Assembly: GCA_032622095.1 (NCBI GenBank)
Contig: CP136065.1
Coordinates: forward strand, 96,789,343 to 96,853,342
Source of the DNA: Siphonodentalium dalli
Taxonomy: Eukaryota; Mollusca; Scaphopoda; Gadilida; Siphonodentaliidae
Length of the DNA: 64,000 bases
Direction of reading: 5' to 3'
The stretch's first letter is position 1. Each line of letters opens with the position of its first letter. Under the pieces are notes generated by a model, which saw only the letters and a list, made by a program, of their open reading frames with translations, did no database searches and was not told the origin of the DNA. Both the position numbers and the translations under genes were made by a program. Positions 11,886 through 23,841 of the stretch are shown in pieces.

Positions 11886-14009
11886 GGCAGCGGCTGAATG
11901 CACACGGTACCTTCGGAACGTTTTCGACACGTCGATATGATTGGCCAAATATACCATATATGGTATTATCAATCAGCACCGCATCAAGACTAAATGGCGG
12001 ACACTCACAGGATAAAATCCGCAAATAGAGGAAGATACTCAAACTGAATCTTTCTGCTAAAGATATAATGCTGACCGAGGGTACTGCCCATCTATTTATT
12101 TTCAAGAATTTGGACGTTAAACAATAACGCTACCTGAAATGAACCAAGCATGTATACTGCTACATGCGAAGGCGATGGACATTTGTGGCCAATCTATGGT
12201 AGCTATCAAATCACGTTGGCTACATCATCCTATAATGCAGCGATATCTATTCGATCGACGACCACAGATGGCTTTGCGTCCAACCTCACACGGAATAAAC
12301 TAATTGAACTATATATAAACCCAGCCCACATGTTTGGAGAAAATAAACCAAAATATGTGGAGGACTTACAGGCCGGATTCGTCATCTCAGGTTTAAACCT
12401 GGTCTACGTAAACCTCTATGTTTAAACCGCCGTGAGTCAGCAAAATCCGTGGTTTAAACCCGAGACCGCAGGTCTAAGTGAGTCTTCGTCATCTCTGGTT
12501 TAAACCTGTTCCAGCCAGACCAGTGGTTTAGCAGTAGTGTCTCTGTATCGTCGAGATAATTAAACGTACTTTGCTAATGCGGACCGCCTCGTTTTATTGA
12601 TTGCAACAATCAATAATTACGACAGCGGTCATATTTTGATTGGAAATTTATAAGCGAGAAGCAGTCACACATATAAAGCGTATGGGGATAAGTTTTTGTC
12701 AATTTCATTATTGTTTTTGCGTTTTATAAGCTTAAACCGGCAACTAAACCATCTAATTCGGCGGTCCAGCTAAACCAGTTTTATCGAGGCTAAACTTGAG
12801 ATGACGAATCCGTCTTTTCTTCATCGCGGTTTAGAATTGTCAAGCAATCAGTCAAAGGGTGGAGCTGTAAATAATCTCGAGTGAGGGCGTGTCTAAGTGG
12901 CGATTGCCGACTGGTGTGATCATGTCACAGTTGATTCATTCGCACGCGAGCTTTGCTCAGATATGGACAATTTCCTAAATATCAGATTTTTACAACTAAC
13001 TTGTGTTTTGTTTTCTACGAATTCATTTGATGGGTTCAACGTTTTAATTTTGACACCAAAACGATGCTACTGCTTGACCAGATATGCTATACACACATTT
13101 TGCAATCCTAAACTTATATTGCAATATGAGTCAAATTTGATAATTTATTTTGATGTAAATCATGCCACAAAGCTCTACTCTGGCTACGCCCATAAATTCC
13201 CATAATATTCTACCAGTTAAAAACTTGGGAACCTTTTTAATTTTCTGCATGACGGGAAATTTATGAAATTGAAAAAACATCAACGCATGTAATATATTTC
13301 TTTATTAAAAGCTGTCCCTCTGCATGGTTGCCCACTTCCAACAGTTCAGATGCCGCTTATGTGTGCACCCATAAGCATATTGCCTTTACTTGACTGGCCT
13401 CTTGATCCAGGATTGACTCGATTATGGAGACTTTATTCAGCGCCAGAGGGGCTTTGCGCACATTTTGATCATTTGAACATTTTAATATAAAAAACAATTT
13501 AATTAAATTTTAAACAAACAAATGTTAATTTAAATTTAAATTTTGTTTCTTTTTATATTCAACTCCTTACACAATTTAAAACAATTTTTTCATTTTTTTT
13601 AAATTATATTTTTTCTTATTTTTAAATCAAAATATTTAAAACCTAACGCCATTATACCACACAAATCACCACACCTAATTTAATTGAAATAGGTCCAGGG
13701 GTATTGGAGAACAGTTGTGAACAGAAAAATGGACATACAGATAGACAGTTCCTATACCATTTAATATATACAGATATACATGTAAATACACCAAATTTTG
13801 TCTTTGCGGGTGAAGCATCTTGCAGAAATCTATCACAAACAAAGTGATGAACAGAGCGTGAAACTCGTGTTGAGAGACATGACCTTTGTTAAATTGATTT
13901 AAACACAGAATGAGATCGGATTAATAGTCATTGTAATTCAATTGAGTATTTGTCACTAAAAACAAGCATTCTGATTGGCCGAGAGCGGCTAAATTTCGTT
14001 TTCGATTCA

Positions 14010-14205
14010 CCGACATCGGCCGCATCAGCGTGCATCAAATCTGAATGTAGCACGGTCAATTTCATCGGCGCAGAACGAGTAGCGAAACGAGCACACCCGC
14101 GCGTTGTTGTCTATAGATACCGTTCATCGGCCGATTCAGCGTGCATCAAATCTGGATGTGGCACGGTACAATTTCATCGGCGCAGAACGGAGTAGCGAAA
14201 CGACC
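14010..14205. repeat. Imperfect tandem duplication, unit about 115 bp
   Basis: The segment containing cagcgtgcatcaaatctg, then gcacggt and tttcatcggcgcagaac at about 14030-14090 recurs at about 14140-14205 with a few substitutions and an indel. Confidence 0.75.
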
Positions 14206-14384
14206 CAACCCGCCCCACAGGAAATGGTAACGGAGCAGTGTTCCGAGTAACGCAATGAACAAACCCAATTATTTGTGCACGGTGACAATGGCGAAATGAA
14301 AGTCTCGATTCGTGTCATGAACATGACTAAATGATACTTTTTATACATTTTTTTTGCAAATTCCTTGCTAGATTGAATTATAAT

Positions 14385-14530
14385 GGAGATAAACGTACCC
14401 TGTTTCGTTGTACATTCTAGGATTCGAGCATGAAAACAGTTTGTGAACTCGCCGGCAAGCCGGCTCGTTCACAAACTGTTTTCATGCTCGAATCCCAGAA
14501 TGTACAACTCAACAGGGTATGTTTATCTCC
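14385..14530. repeat. Long hairpin, about 68-bp arms
   Basis: 14385 (ggagataaac...) to about 14453 is the near-perfect inverse of about 14460-14530 (...gtttatctcc), with only a few bases between arms at the gccggc centre. Confidence 0.88.
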
Positions 14531-15187
14531 TAAATAAGCGATACTTGTTTCTCCATGAATAAATCCATTGAGCGAGCACGCGGTCACGATAATTTATGAT
14601 CGTCCTATATTTTGGTCCGATTGGTAAGAGGGTAGTTTGATTGCATAATCGTATAACCGAATCGAGTTGTCAATTAGCTGGCAACTGACCGACAAAAACG
14701 CCCCCTTAGACCCGGTTTGGCTGGACCGCCAATGTAGGTTTAAACATGGTTTAAACTCGGAGGTTTAAACCGGAGATGACGAATCCGGCCACTTGGTTTA
14801 GGTGCTTAGATATACGTTCCGATCGAATTAATGTTCTATAATAACACCCACTTAATTTGCTATAGCATTTTATATTACCAAAAAGCTAATGTGTTTAAAT
14901 AAGATAATTACATTACGGTGGAAGTGATGTCGTGGCAACGTCACTATAACGTTTCTACTCTGTCATGATTTTTCCAACTGACAATGCATATTTCTTGATA
15001 TGCAATCATAAGGAAAACTCTTCAATCATCACATAATTACACAGTATAAATATGCATTTATGCCGAACACACACTTGTATGTTTCGCGATTTATGTTTGT
15101 GATTCGATCCAAATCTACACGATTTATACATTGTAATTACACCAGAAAATGAAGATTATTCCTTTGAAACCTTTTGTTTCGACTGAC

Positions 15188-15304
15188 CTGTACAGTTCCG
15201 CTCATCGGAGTTGTCACCACAATCGTTATCTCCGTCACATACGTAATTCTCATCTATACAGCGGGTGTTGTTGCACTCAAACTCTCGCCCAATACATTGG
15301 CCAG
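15188..15304 (-). CDS. LDLa exon, copy B rank 3
   Basis: The exon is 117 nt, phase 1-1, with acceptor aattacag and donor GTCAGT. It reads [17 protein letters not shown], then [20 protein letters not shown]. It pairs with 59831-59950 through GREFEC and CIDE. N-N-T adds a second possible N-glycosylation sequon inside the module. Confidence 0.93.
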
Positions 15305-16104
15305 CTGTAATTTAAAATCATTCTTTGAATATTTTTATAAAATAGGGGTTAAGTTGCCACAATGCGATCGCGGTGGATACTGCTGAAAATCATAGAAACT
15401 TTGCCAAGAAAAACACGACAACATATAAATAATTTATTCCTACTTTCATTATCAATAATCATCCAGTGACAAACTAATTATTAGTAAACATGTACACAAA
15501 CAGCGCATTAATATTATGATTTCCGAATTACAGATAACAATAACATACACACAAAGTGATTATGATCAGATGTTGGGCTTTCCATATCCCCCTAATAACT
15601 AATTTGCAGCACGAATGTCTGCAATGGATATCACAAGTTCCATTGCAGAGTTCAGTCCCGTACACAGAACTTACCGCTGCCCGCACCTACACGTAATGTG
15701 AAGAAATGTCACATTTATTTATTTGAGACTTTTGTAGGTTACAATTCATTCTGAATTATTCTGAGAAACGGAACTGTCCATTCATTTTAAAATTGTCTAG
15801 ATCAAGCCAGAATGAATTGTAACTGACAAAACACTTCAATAAAAAAGTTTAATTAAGAAAATATGCATGTATCCATACGCGCTATCGAAATGTATGCGTT
15901 ATTGGGTATAATAGCGGTATTATTCTGATTTCTGGTAAATCAGATGTTTATATTGGACTATAATCTGCATACATCCTATTTCGTTGTGAGATAATAAATA
16001 ATTTGAATTTGCCAAGTCATAATCACAGTACGTTATTATAATGCCATGATCAACCTAGAGTGCTTTCTTAATTTACTAGTATATAAGTGCTTTGTTCCAC
16101 TTAC

Positions 16105-16218
16105 TAATTGTGCAGTTTCGTTCGTCAGAATGGTCGTCACAATCGTCATCACCATCACATCGATAGGTATGTGGGATGCATTTACCATCAAGACACTTGA
16201 ATTCATCGGCGCGGCAAG
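16105..16218 (-). CDS. LDLa exon, copy B rank 2
   Basis: The exon is 114 nt, phase 1-1, with acceptor gtttgcag and donor GTAAGT. It reads [15 protein letters not shown], then [19 protein letters not shown]. It pairs with 60893-61012 through EFKC.DGKCI and DHSDE. All six cysteines and the acidic calcium ligands are present. Confidence 0.93.
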
Positions 16219-16722
16219 CTGCAAACGCGAAGAAATCAGCGTCAGTATATCATAATACCAAGTCAGGTGCGTCGTGGCACAGCTAAACAAACTATGTTCA
16301 ACGCTGATATTTTCGAATAATTCTATGTGATACATGTAGTTGGAATGCAACAACGCTTTGGAAATATATAGACTCTTATATATTACAAACTTGGATTTAG
16401 GACAAACTTGGATTTGTCAACCAAGTTCCCGCGAACGATTGATGAGACTGAATCTATAATACAAAACATTTATAAAAACTAAATTACAAATGGATCTTTG
16501 TATCGTTCTGAAAATCACAAACATTAAAACTGAGAATGTTATTTGGTACGCTCATGAGTTGGATTGTTAATTGAAAAAAAATATTGAGAAATGAAATAGG
16601 TTTTATGAAATAGATTTTGATAGCCAAAATTGATGTCTTGCAATCGTGGAAGTATTGTTTTAGAAGAAGTGTCCAATTTGTTTGAGCAGTGTCCTGTCCG
16701 ACAAAATAAACCAATAATTGCG

Positions 16723-17078
16723 ATTGTACACTAAATCCTGCCATTATGGGACCATCACCTTTTACTCTCAACAGAACATATAATATATGCAACAAACGAA
16801 TCCATTTGAGCTATGTATTAGTGCAAAATACAGTCATGTGCTCTATGCACGATACAAACATCGTGGTAATTATAACGAGATGAGTTTATGACTCGAGTCA
16901 TAAACTCATATTAATTGTATTTAACATGGTGTTTGCATCGTTCATAGATCACATGAGTGCATGTGTTTGCACTAATCCATGTATGGCTTAAATTCATTCA
17001 TTTGTTATACATGTATATATATTCTGTCGTGTATAAAGGGAGATGGTCCCACAAATGGCCGGATTTAGTGTACAGTGC
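16723..17078. mobile_element. Foldback MITE, about 356 bp
   Basis: The outer arms (attgtacactaaatcctgcc and gggaccatc at the left; gatggtccc and ggatttagtgtac at the right) are inverted. The centre near 16885-16905 is a palindrome (atgagtttatgactcgagtc...). A partial relative lies at about 19640-19830. It occupies most of intron 16219-17214. Confidence 0.7.
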
Positions 17079-17214
17079 CCCCTAAGTGTTCTAGCTGTTA
17101 TATTACGTCACTAATTTTAATATGTAGCTTTCTCTATGAAAGGTTTAGGTTTTGAAGAAAATTGCCATTGTTACGGGTGCTGAAACAGGCCTTTTCTGTG
17201 GATCCTTAACTTAC

Positions 17215-17340
17215 GCCGGAGGTTGATAGTGCAGTTTTGTTCGTCGGACCTATCTCCGCAATCATCATCTCCGTCGCATAACCACGTGTTGTCGATGCAT
17301 CTACCTAACGGGCAATGGAACTTGTGTGACCCACATCCAG
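17215..17340 (-). CDS. LDLa exon, copy B rank 1
   Basis: The exon is 126 nt, phase 1-1, with acceptor tctttag and donor GTAAGT. It reads [15 protein letters not shown], then [20 protein letters not shown] with an I-N-L-R tail. It pairs with 63297-63422. In frame upstream of the acceptor is a Met-initiated hydrophobic stretch to 17401 that looks like a signal peptide; it overlaps the polypyrimidine tract and is most likely a by-product of it. Confidence 0.93.
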
Positions 17341-18120
17341 CTAAAGACAAGAAAACCACAGTCAGAAATGGTAACACCACCAAGATCATATTATTAGCCA
17401 TAAATATAAATTATAATATAAAATATATTGGTTACACGAATGCACCGCCTCAGAATTCCGTTAAAACAACTAATCCTTCAAATTATTAACAAAAACTACG
17501 GCTTATTACTGCATGTTTCTCATTCACCACACCAGAAAGCTTCTAAATGCTGATCAAAAATCAGAGGTATTGTGTTCCCGCCAAGAGTGCATGGCCCAGC
17601 CATTGTTCATACCTAAACGTCGAAAGCAATTAACGCTGTCATACTGGTTACATACTGCAACTTTAAGACATCCAGCGAATACACACCCCACGAAAACCCG
17701 AAATGTGTTGTCCTGCGAGATATCCCATCGCTATAGATCAATTTGATACGACCAGATTAGCATTTCTACAATATTCTAAAACAATGAAGCTTCTCAAATG
17801 ATCGGCAAAGTCAATAGAACTTTCACGAACTTGGACATTCCAATTACAGCTTTTACCGGACTCGGGGTCGCAGTACAACCTTAACGCGTCTCAAAATAAC
17901 CGCAATCGGGGTAGCACTACAGTTTTTAAAGCGACCCAATCTATTTATAAAACCTACATGTGCCCACGTCTTTCTAATATTTGACCGACATTATACACCG
18001 GTGGTGTTAATGAGAAAATATGTGTTACTGTTACTCCCTTTACACTACAACCGTTTACATTTGTCAGTCACACGTTGAAGGTTGCTTGTTCGCAGCTGTA
18101 TTAATTTTTACAGAAATCCA

Positions 18121-18196
18121 GGGAAATATACATGTAGATACATACATTATAATCATAAGGGAAATATACACGTAGATACATACTATATATTCATAA
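18121..18196. repeat. 38-bp tandem duplication
   Basis: Two adjacent 38-base copies beginning gggaaatataca. It is the only structure noted in intron 17341-18745. Confidence 0.85.
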
Positions 18197-18745
18197 GGGA
18201 ACCACTTGATGAATCGACCAATAAGAGTTGATGCAAGCGATTTTTCGGCTTTAAACGCATTTTACGTCATTTCCAGACGAAATGGACATTGATGACATGG
18301 GCGACACAGTAACTAAGTTTCACATTGTCGTGATACTAATCATGAAAATGGACACATTTTTCTCATAATATTAATATAAGAATTACGAATAGCTAATAGT
18401 GGTCGTCATATTTTCGGACGGTCCAAAAACCTTTTCGAAGAATTGACGACTATACGAGTGGCGTTCAAACTTCTTGCCACTCGCAATGAGGTGGTGTGGT
18501 TCTGTGTATCATAACTATTTTAACCTTAATTAAGTGGTTATCAGGCTATAGTCATGCTGTGGTTGGCTCAATGGTTGCATCCAAAGATCGCGGGCCTATA
18601 TATGCTTGACTTCTCGAAACCGTAATCGTAACTACGTATATGGCAAAACGACAACTGCTAGAGAGAACAAAAATTCTAGCTACGTATTACCCTATTCGTA
18701 CAGCAGTAATTGATTATTCCACAAGTGTCAACTATGTTTACAAAC

Positions 18746-18862
18746 CGGAAGTACAATTCACTTCGTCGGAATTGTCTGGACAATCGTAATCGCCGTCACA
18801 CAGGTAATCGTGGTTTATACAGAGTCCATTATCGCAGTGAAATTTACCCGCGAGGCATTTAT
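18746..18862 (-). CDS. LDLa exon (unpaired)
   Basis: The exon is 117 nt, phase 1-1, with acceptor ctttcag and donor GTTTGT; without splicing the frame would stop two codons later. It reads [16 protein letters not shown], then [28 protein letters not shown] resembles the rank 4 modules. It lies just upstream of the copy B block in the transcript; the intron on its other side (18863-20310) carries two piggyBac-like MITEs. Confidence 0.9.
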
Positions 18863-18916
18863 CTGAAAGAAAAGGGCGTGAATTTATTCAACCTTAGTTT
18901 ACCGAAAACAATCAGA

Positions 18917-19208
18917 CTTTAACCCTTTGAGTGCCAAGTCCGATTTTTGTATCAACCCATATACCATGTGCCAATACATTCTCTTATATATATGAGTCGA
19001 CCATAGGTCACCTCGCATATATAAGAGAATGCATTGGCCTAACAATTTTTCATCATTTCTTATTATTTTTACATTTTTTTTACAATTTTAATCATTTTTT
19101 CCTATATTCTTTAACAGATATTTAAATTTTTTTATTTTTTTTTAGGGCCGATTTTACAGACTGTAAATTAGGGCCGATGAGATCGGCCCCTGGCAGTGAA
19201 AGGGTTAA
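18917..19208. mobile_element. piggyBac-like MITE with internal palindrome (copy 1)
   Basis: It is bounded by TTAA on both sides, with terminal inverted repeats CCCTTTGAGTGCC...; the right end reads ggcagtgaaaggg. TTAA duplications with CCC termini are the hallmark of piggyBac-type insertions. Inside, 18971-19037 is a near-perfect palindrome (ccaatacattctcttata...), followed by a T-rich block. No transposase, so it is non-autonomous. Confidence 0.82.
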
Positions 19209-19322
19209 ACTAACCACATTACCTACTGCATTTATGACATTAGAGGAAGACTGTACCTAAATCCATCCATACTCAACTTACAATATCCAATAAAATAATT
19301 AATATCAATCAAGAATGGGATT

Positions 19323-19584
19323 TTAACCCTTTGAGTGCCAGGCCGATTTTTGTATCAACCCATATACCCTGTGCCAATGCATTCTCTTATATATGCGAGT
19401 CGACCATAGGTCGCCTCGCATATATAAGAGAATGCATTGGCCTAACAATATTTTTTTTATTTTTTTGAATTTTATTTTTACAATTTTTTACAATGTTAAT
19501 AATTTATTCTTATATTCTTTAACAGACTTATTTTGTAGGTTTAGGGCCGATGAGATCGGCCCCTGGCACTCAAAGGGTAATTAA
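19323..19584. mobile_element. piggyBac-like MITE with internal palindrome (copy 2)
   Basis: It shares TTAA + CCCTTTGAGTGCC at the left and ggcactcaaaggg at the right with copy 1, only about 115 bp away. The palindrome is at 19374-19440. The right TTAA is displaced by two bases, a small post-insertion change. Confidence 0.82.
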
Positions 19585-20310
19585 TGCACACATGCACACA
19601 ACGAACCACATATAACAACCTGATAATGATAACGAACATGAATCAAAGGCTTAAACCATTTACTCATTTTCATTACAATTGCCATGTTGATTAATTACAT
19701 CGTTCATAGAGTAAATTAGTGTATTATGCACTAATTCCGGACTCAAATTCATTCATTGGTTATGGTTATATAGTATGAGATAGCCCCATACTTGGCTGGC
19801 TTTATGTGAGTCTCCCTTTAAGATTAATATTATCCCGCGAAAGAAATATTCAATATCACGTCCCTATATAAATGCACATCTTCCGAAGACTGCTATAACT
19901 TGCAGAACATCGGATGCATATAGAACATCTATGCATGTTCAAAAGTAAATTTAAGCGAATAAACCATGCTCATCACTTGATCATTTGATATATATGGACA
20001 ACTATTTACGCACTTATTGTTCCAATCGTTGGAGTGAAACATCGTTCTCCGGGCACGATTAGCCATCTCATGCACGATTATACAAAAGGTTCGAGTTCGA
20101 ATCTGATATGGCCGCATTGCCTGTATGCAAAAGCCTTTGAAATCTTTTTGATAACGTTTGCACAGAATTTTGTGTTATTTTTAAGGTATTGGGTCCTTTA
20201 AATTGTAGATGATAAATCTGACTCGTGAGTTTGCGTGGGCATGACATGATATATATGCTGAAGATTCTTGACATAATATGTCAAGACCATTCGTCCGCAC
20301 GATGTGTTAC

Positions 20311-20430
20311 CTGTAGCGTTACAGCCTTGCTCGTCAGACATATCGTGGCAGTCGTTATCCCCGTCACAGACCCACCCTTCCGTGATGCACAGGCCGTTAT
20401 TACAATGGAAGAAACCAGGTTTGCAGTCAG
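20311..20430 (-). CDS. LDLa exon (unpaired)
   Basis: The exon is 120 nt, phase 1-1, with acceptor ttttccag and donor GTAACA. It reads [16 protein letters not shown], then [21 protein letters not shown]. The residue before the last cysteine is G rather than N, but an N-A-T sequon follows, so a glycosylation site is kept at nearly the same place. N-N-G-L-C-I resembles the next module (18746), suggesting an older pairwise duplication. Confidence 0.92.
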
Positions 20431-20549
20431 CTGGAAAACCAAAGTGAATTGCATAATGAAATATATACCCACCTTAGAGGATATGCAATGGTGAAGGTGT
20501 GCGTATGTGCCTCCATAATATTCCCTGACATACACTCCTAACTATTTAT

Positions 20550-21263
20550 CTGCACTGAGAAAAACTCTTGGTAAATACGGCTAACTTTGAATTAGTCATA
20601 AGCAATTAGGTCATTTTACTAACCCACATCTTTCAGCGGGTCGATACGAATAACTCTGACCTTAGTCATAGTGACTAAGTTACGCGAAGAATAACTCTAA
20701 TTGCAACCCTGATTTACATGATGTTCAATATTCACAGCTAAATGTTAAATTTCCATTACGTCTCACTTATGTTAGATATAAATTTGAACGAATGTGATGG
20801 GAGGACATAATGGCATATATACAATAACTTCACGCCACACCAAAGGCTACATTATTCGGAAAACACATTCTTTCTCAGAAACTAACTAGTGTGAAACAGA
20901 CCTATACCACAAACTATTGTTATACTTCTCAACAGTCCAGTATTGGCATCTGTGTTAAATACGGTCTCTGGTTCTGGATATATCATCTATCTGGTTGAGT
21001 ATATATTGGAACTATTTGCCAAACATTTCCACCAAATTACATTACACTTTCCCAGGGACTTATAAAGTTAATCATTATGACTCAATCCTGGTCATTTTGA
21101 CTAACACAATTATAGTCTTATGACCCAAATCAGTCGTTTTAACTAACCATGGCTTATTCGTTATGTCTAACATCAACCCGGTCATTATGACTAATTTTCT
21201 ACTTTAGTAATTTTGACTAAGCTAAGTTAGTGATATTGACAAACTTTTTTATTCCGTGTGCAG
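20550..21263. mobile_element. Candidate non-autonomous element rich in 'gactaa/ttagtc'
   Basis: The left end (ctgcactgagaaaaactc) and right end (ttttttattccgtgtgcag) are weakly inverted, and words such as agtcataatgactaa recur in both orientations inside. No coding sequence. Boundaries are approximate. Confidence 0.45.
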
Positions 21264-22351
21264 GTGTGTATATGTAATGTATTGTTTGCAATCAATAATG
21301 ACAATGTTGACATCCATAAGCCATAATGATGTGTGGTGTGTGTAAATGTAGTGATGTTGTATACACACCATTTAATAAGTTCCATAATTATGCATGTGCA
21401 TATGTGCATGTTCACGTATAAATAAGTATTACTGCATATTAAGGTATACAAATAGCACAGCAGTTTGTAAAATGCTGAAGACGGTCCATCTGGTTCGACA
21501 GCATAACACTATTATACATACGTGTTATATTCAGGATTCTAATGCACTTAGGCCAATATACCCCCGGAAACACCACATATTTGCGGGGGGTTATTCATTC
21601 AATAACCTGTCGCAATGTATAGTCCGGTTCACCGCTTCAATGTTAGATATTCCTACGCGCCAATATTGCCGTTAGCTGAATTCCTAATCTCGACCATGCC
21701 AAATCCAGCCCCGCTCAATGTTCCGTTTCACTCCATGACGTCACCCTTACGCAGTACATGCCGGCGACGTTACGGAGTAGATTATAGAGTTGGCGCCCGG
21801 TTTACTGACTTCCGTTACTAGCTCGTTGCTATATAAACAAACCAGCTACGTCGCTTTTTCGAAAATTGACAGTTAGTACATTCGCCCTGTATACATGTAC
21901 AAAAGACCACACCGTTATATCCCACAAATGTCCGTGTCTCGATATCATTTGACCCAAAATTTCTTGACATGAACCGCGACAGACATGCACGGCGTGAAAT
22001 ACATAGCATTGAGTAAACAATTTGCCATTGTTTCAATTCAACTTCGAAGTTCAAGTTCGCGGTAAATTCGAAACCGCAATTTGTAAGTGGTAAACATCTG
22101 AAACAGACATCAAGTACATGCAAGAACTGATTGTTGTGCATATTTATTTCTATTTGAGGTGGACATTTTTCATGTTTATCAGCATTTTTAACGATAAGAG
22201 CGATGGTAATTGAGGGACTATATTTTATCTAGCGCATTAAATTTAAAATAAAAAGTCGTGAATTGGCTGAGGGTTTTCTATGGCCGCACATTTCGTTGAT
22301 AATTACGAGGCATTTGTTTGTCTAAATAATGTTTTTAAGTTCGAAGAGCAT

Positions 22352-22527
22352 TAGAATGGGGATAACAGTGTGGTGTGTTGTGATTTCGGAAAGGTACATG
22401 GCGAATATACTGTGGCAAATACCCGTTAATGGGCTCCGGCTCCGCCGTCGCCCATTAACTAAATTTGCCACAGTATATTCGCCATGTACCTTTCCGAAAT
22501 CACAAAACACCACACTGTTATCCCCTA
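22352..22527. repeat. Long hairpin, about 80-bp arms
   Basis: 22352-22434 (tagaatggggataacagtg...) is the near-perfect inverse of 22450-22527, with a short GC-rich loop (ccggctccgccg). It is among the most perfect hairpins of the window. Confidence 0.9.
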
Positions 22528-22566
22528 AAAGATATCAACCCATTTTGACTGTTCATGTATTATATA

Positions 22567-22735
22567 GATGTAGATTGCACTAACTGTAGATATACGTGTA
22601 CAACCTGAATGGTAATGCTAATACTGCAAAGTAATGGACCAATCCCTGCTCGGGACATTGACGAATGAACATTTTGAAGTATGTTACTATGCGCCCTCAG
22701 GGTGTACACGTATATCTAAAATTAGTGCAGTTTAC
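22567..22735. repeat. Inverted-repeat unit next to a G-run element
   Basis: gcactaactgtagatatacg near 22575 is inverse to cgtatatctaaaattagtgc near 22710. The interior (aatccctgctcgggacat) is repeated at about 24050 beside the LDLa exon at 24155. It may be a small mobile unit or part of a local duplication. Confidence 0.55.
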
Positions 22736-22745
22736 TTCTATCAGA

Positions 22746-23841
22746 CAGGGATGTGGCTAGAGGGTCTCCGTTGGGGGGGGGGGTGTCCACCTTGGGAATC
22801 ACACCCCCCTTGAGTCGGAATCACACCAACACAACTTTTTCCATTTGCACCCCCCCCCCGCTTGCTTGTACCTCATGCTCATGCCTAATTTCCTATATAT
22901 TCATAAGCCATGCTTCTATGTTCCCAGTATGAGAACATTAAGATATTTTAACCTGAAAATTGCCCCCCAAAAAAACAACTAGTGGTCTAATTCCAGACAA
23001 ATGCGCACAGCTACCGACAACAGACCAGGAAACACCGGGCCGACCATGGTTGTTCGCCCGGTGTGAGAAAATTTTGAAAACTATACAAGAAAATCGCAAA
23101 TCCTAGCATCTAGACTGGCCTCAACTGAAGCTTTCCTTGTGTTGGAAATTTCAAACCTCATGCTCCCCCTCAGGTTGGAAAATTCTTCAACTGATGACCA
23201 TTTATGTCTACAAGTTTGACCAAATGTAGTAAAATATTGTTTTGCTAAACTAATTAGCAGTTTTGTATTGGCCATGTGGATGGGGCAATGACACACCGGG
23301 CCGACCATGGTTCGGCCCGGTGTGCGAAAATTTTGAAATCTGAACAAGAAAATCGCAAAATCCTAACATCTAAACTAGCCTCAAGCCTTCCTACTGTTGG
23401 AAATTTCAAACCCTACACCCCCACTTAGGTTGGAAAATTTCCAACTGATGACAATTCCAATGACAATGTTGACTAATTGTATGACAATATTGTTTTCTTA
23501 AATTAACTAGAAGTTTTTGACTGGCCACGGGGGAGGGACCAGGACACAAGCTTTCCAAGTATTGGAAATTTCCAACCTGTCACCCCCCTAAGGTTGGAAA
23601 ATTTCTAACTGATGACCATTTCTGTCAAAATTTTTGACCAAAAATAGGAACATATGCAAATATTGGTCGAAAAACAATAAATTCCCCCCAATAAATTGTT
23701 TTATAATCAAACTACAAGAACATTTTCAACCTATTGTTGGTGTGAAATTTCGTTGTGGCAGGTATGAAATTTCCAACTATTGAAAATATAGCTCTCTGCT
23801 GGGGGGTGAGACACTCCACACCCCCTCTAGCCACATCCCTG
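22746..23841. mobile_element. DNA element with CAGGGATGTGGCTAGAGGG termini, about 1.1 kb
   Basis: The left end cagggatgtggctagaggg is the inverse of the right end ccctctagccacatccctg. Inside are G and C runs (22774-22783, 22851-22859) and a repeated block beginning accgggccgaccatggtt at about 23037 and about 23299, with many ggaaatttc/ttggaaa words. No transposase frame. Relatives lie at 58000-58390 and, degraded, at 6440-6680. Confidence 0.75.

Larger units (their letters stand above)
12371..14789. mobile_element. Nested inverted-repeat element with GGATTCGTCATCTC termini
   Basis: The left terminus (ggccggattcgtcatctc, then ggtttaaacc) at 12371 is the inverse of the right terminus at about 14760-14789 (ggtttaaacc, gagatgacgaatccggcc). 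A third inverse terminus at about 12796-12813 (gagatgacgaatcc) defines a smaller 440-bp unit, 12374-12813. Words with tttaaac recur several times inside each end. No transposase reading frame was recognised, so this is probably a non-autonomous DNA transposon with a second copy or fragment nearby. Confidence 0.65.

Noticed and set aside
18550-18600. tRNA-like A box (tggctcaatgg)
   Set aside because: No B box at the proper distance and no cloverleaf; not called as a tRNA or SINE.
20085-20115. tRNA-like B box (ggttcgagttcgaatc)
   Set aside because: No matching A box or acceptor stem pairing found.
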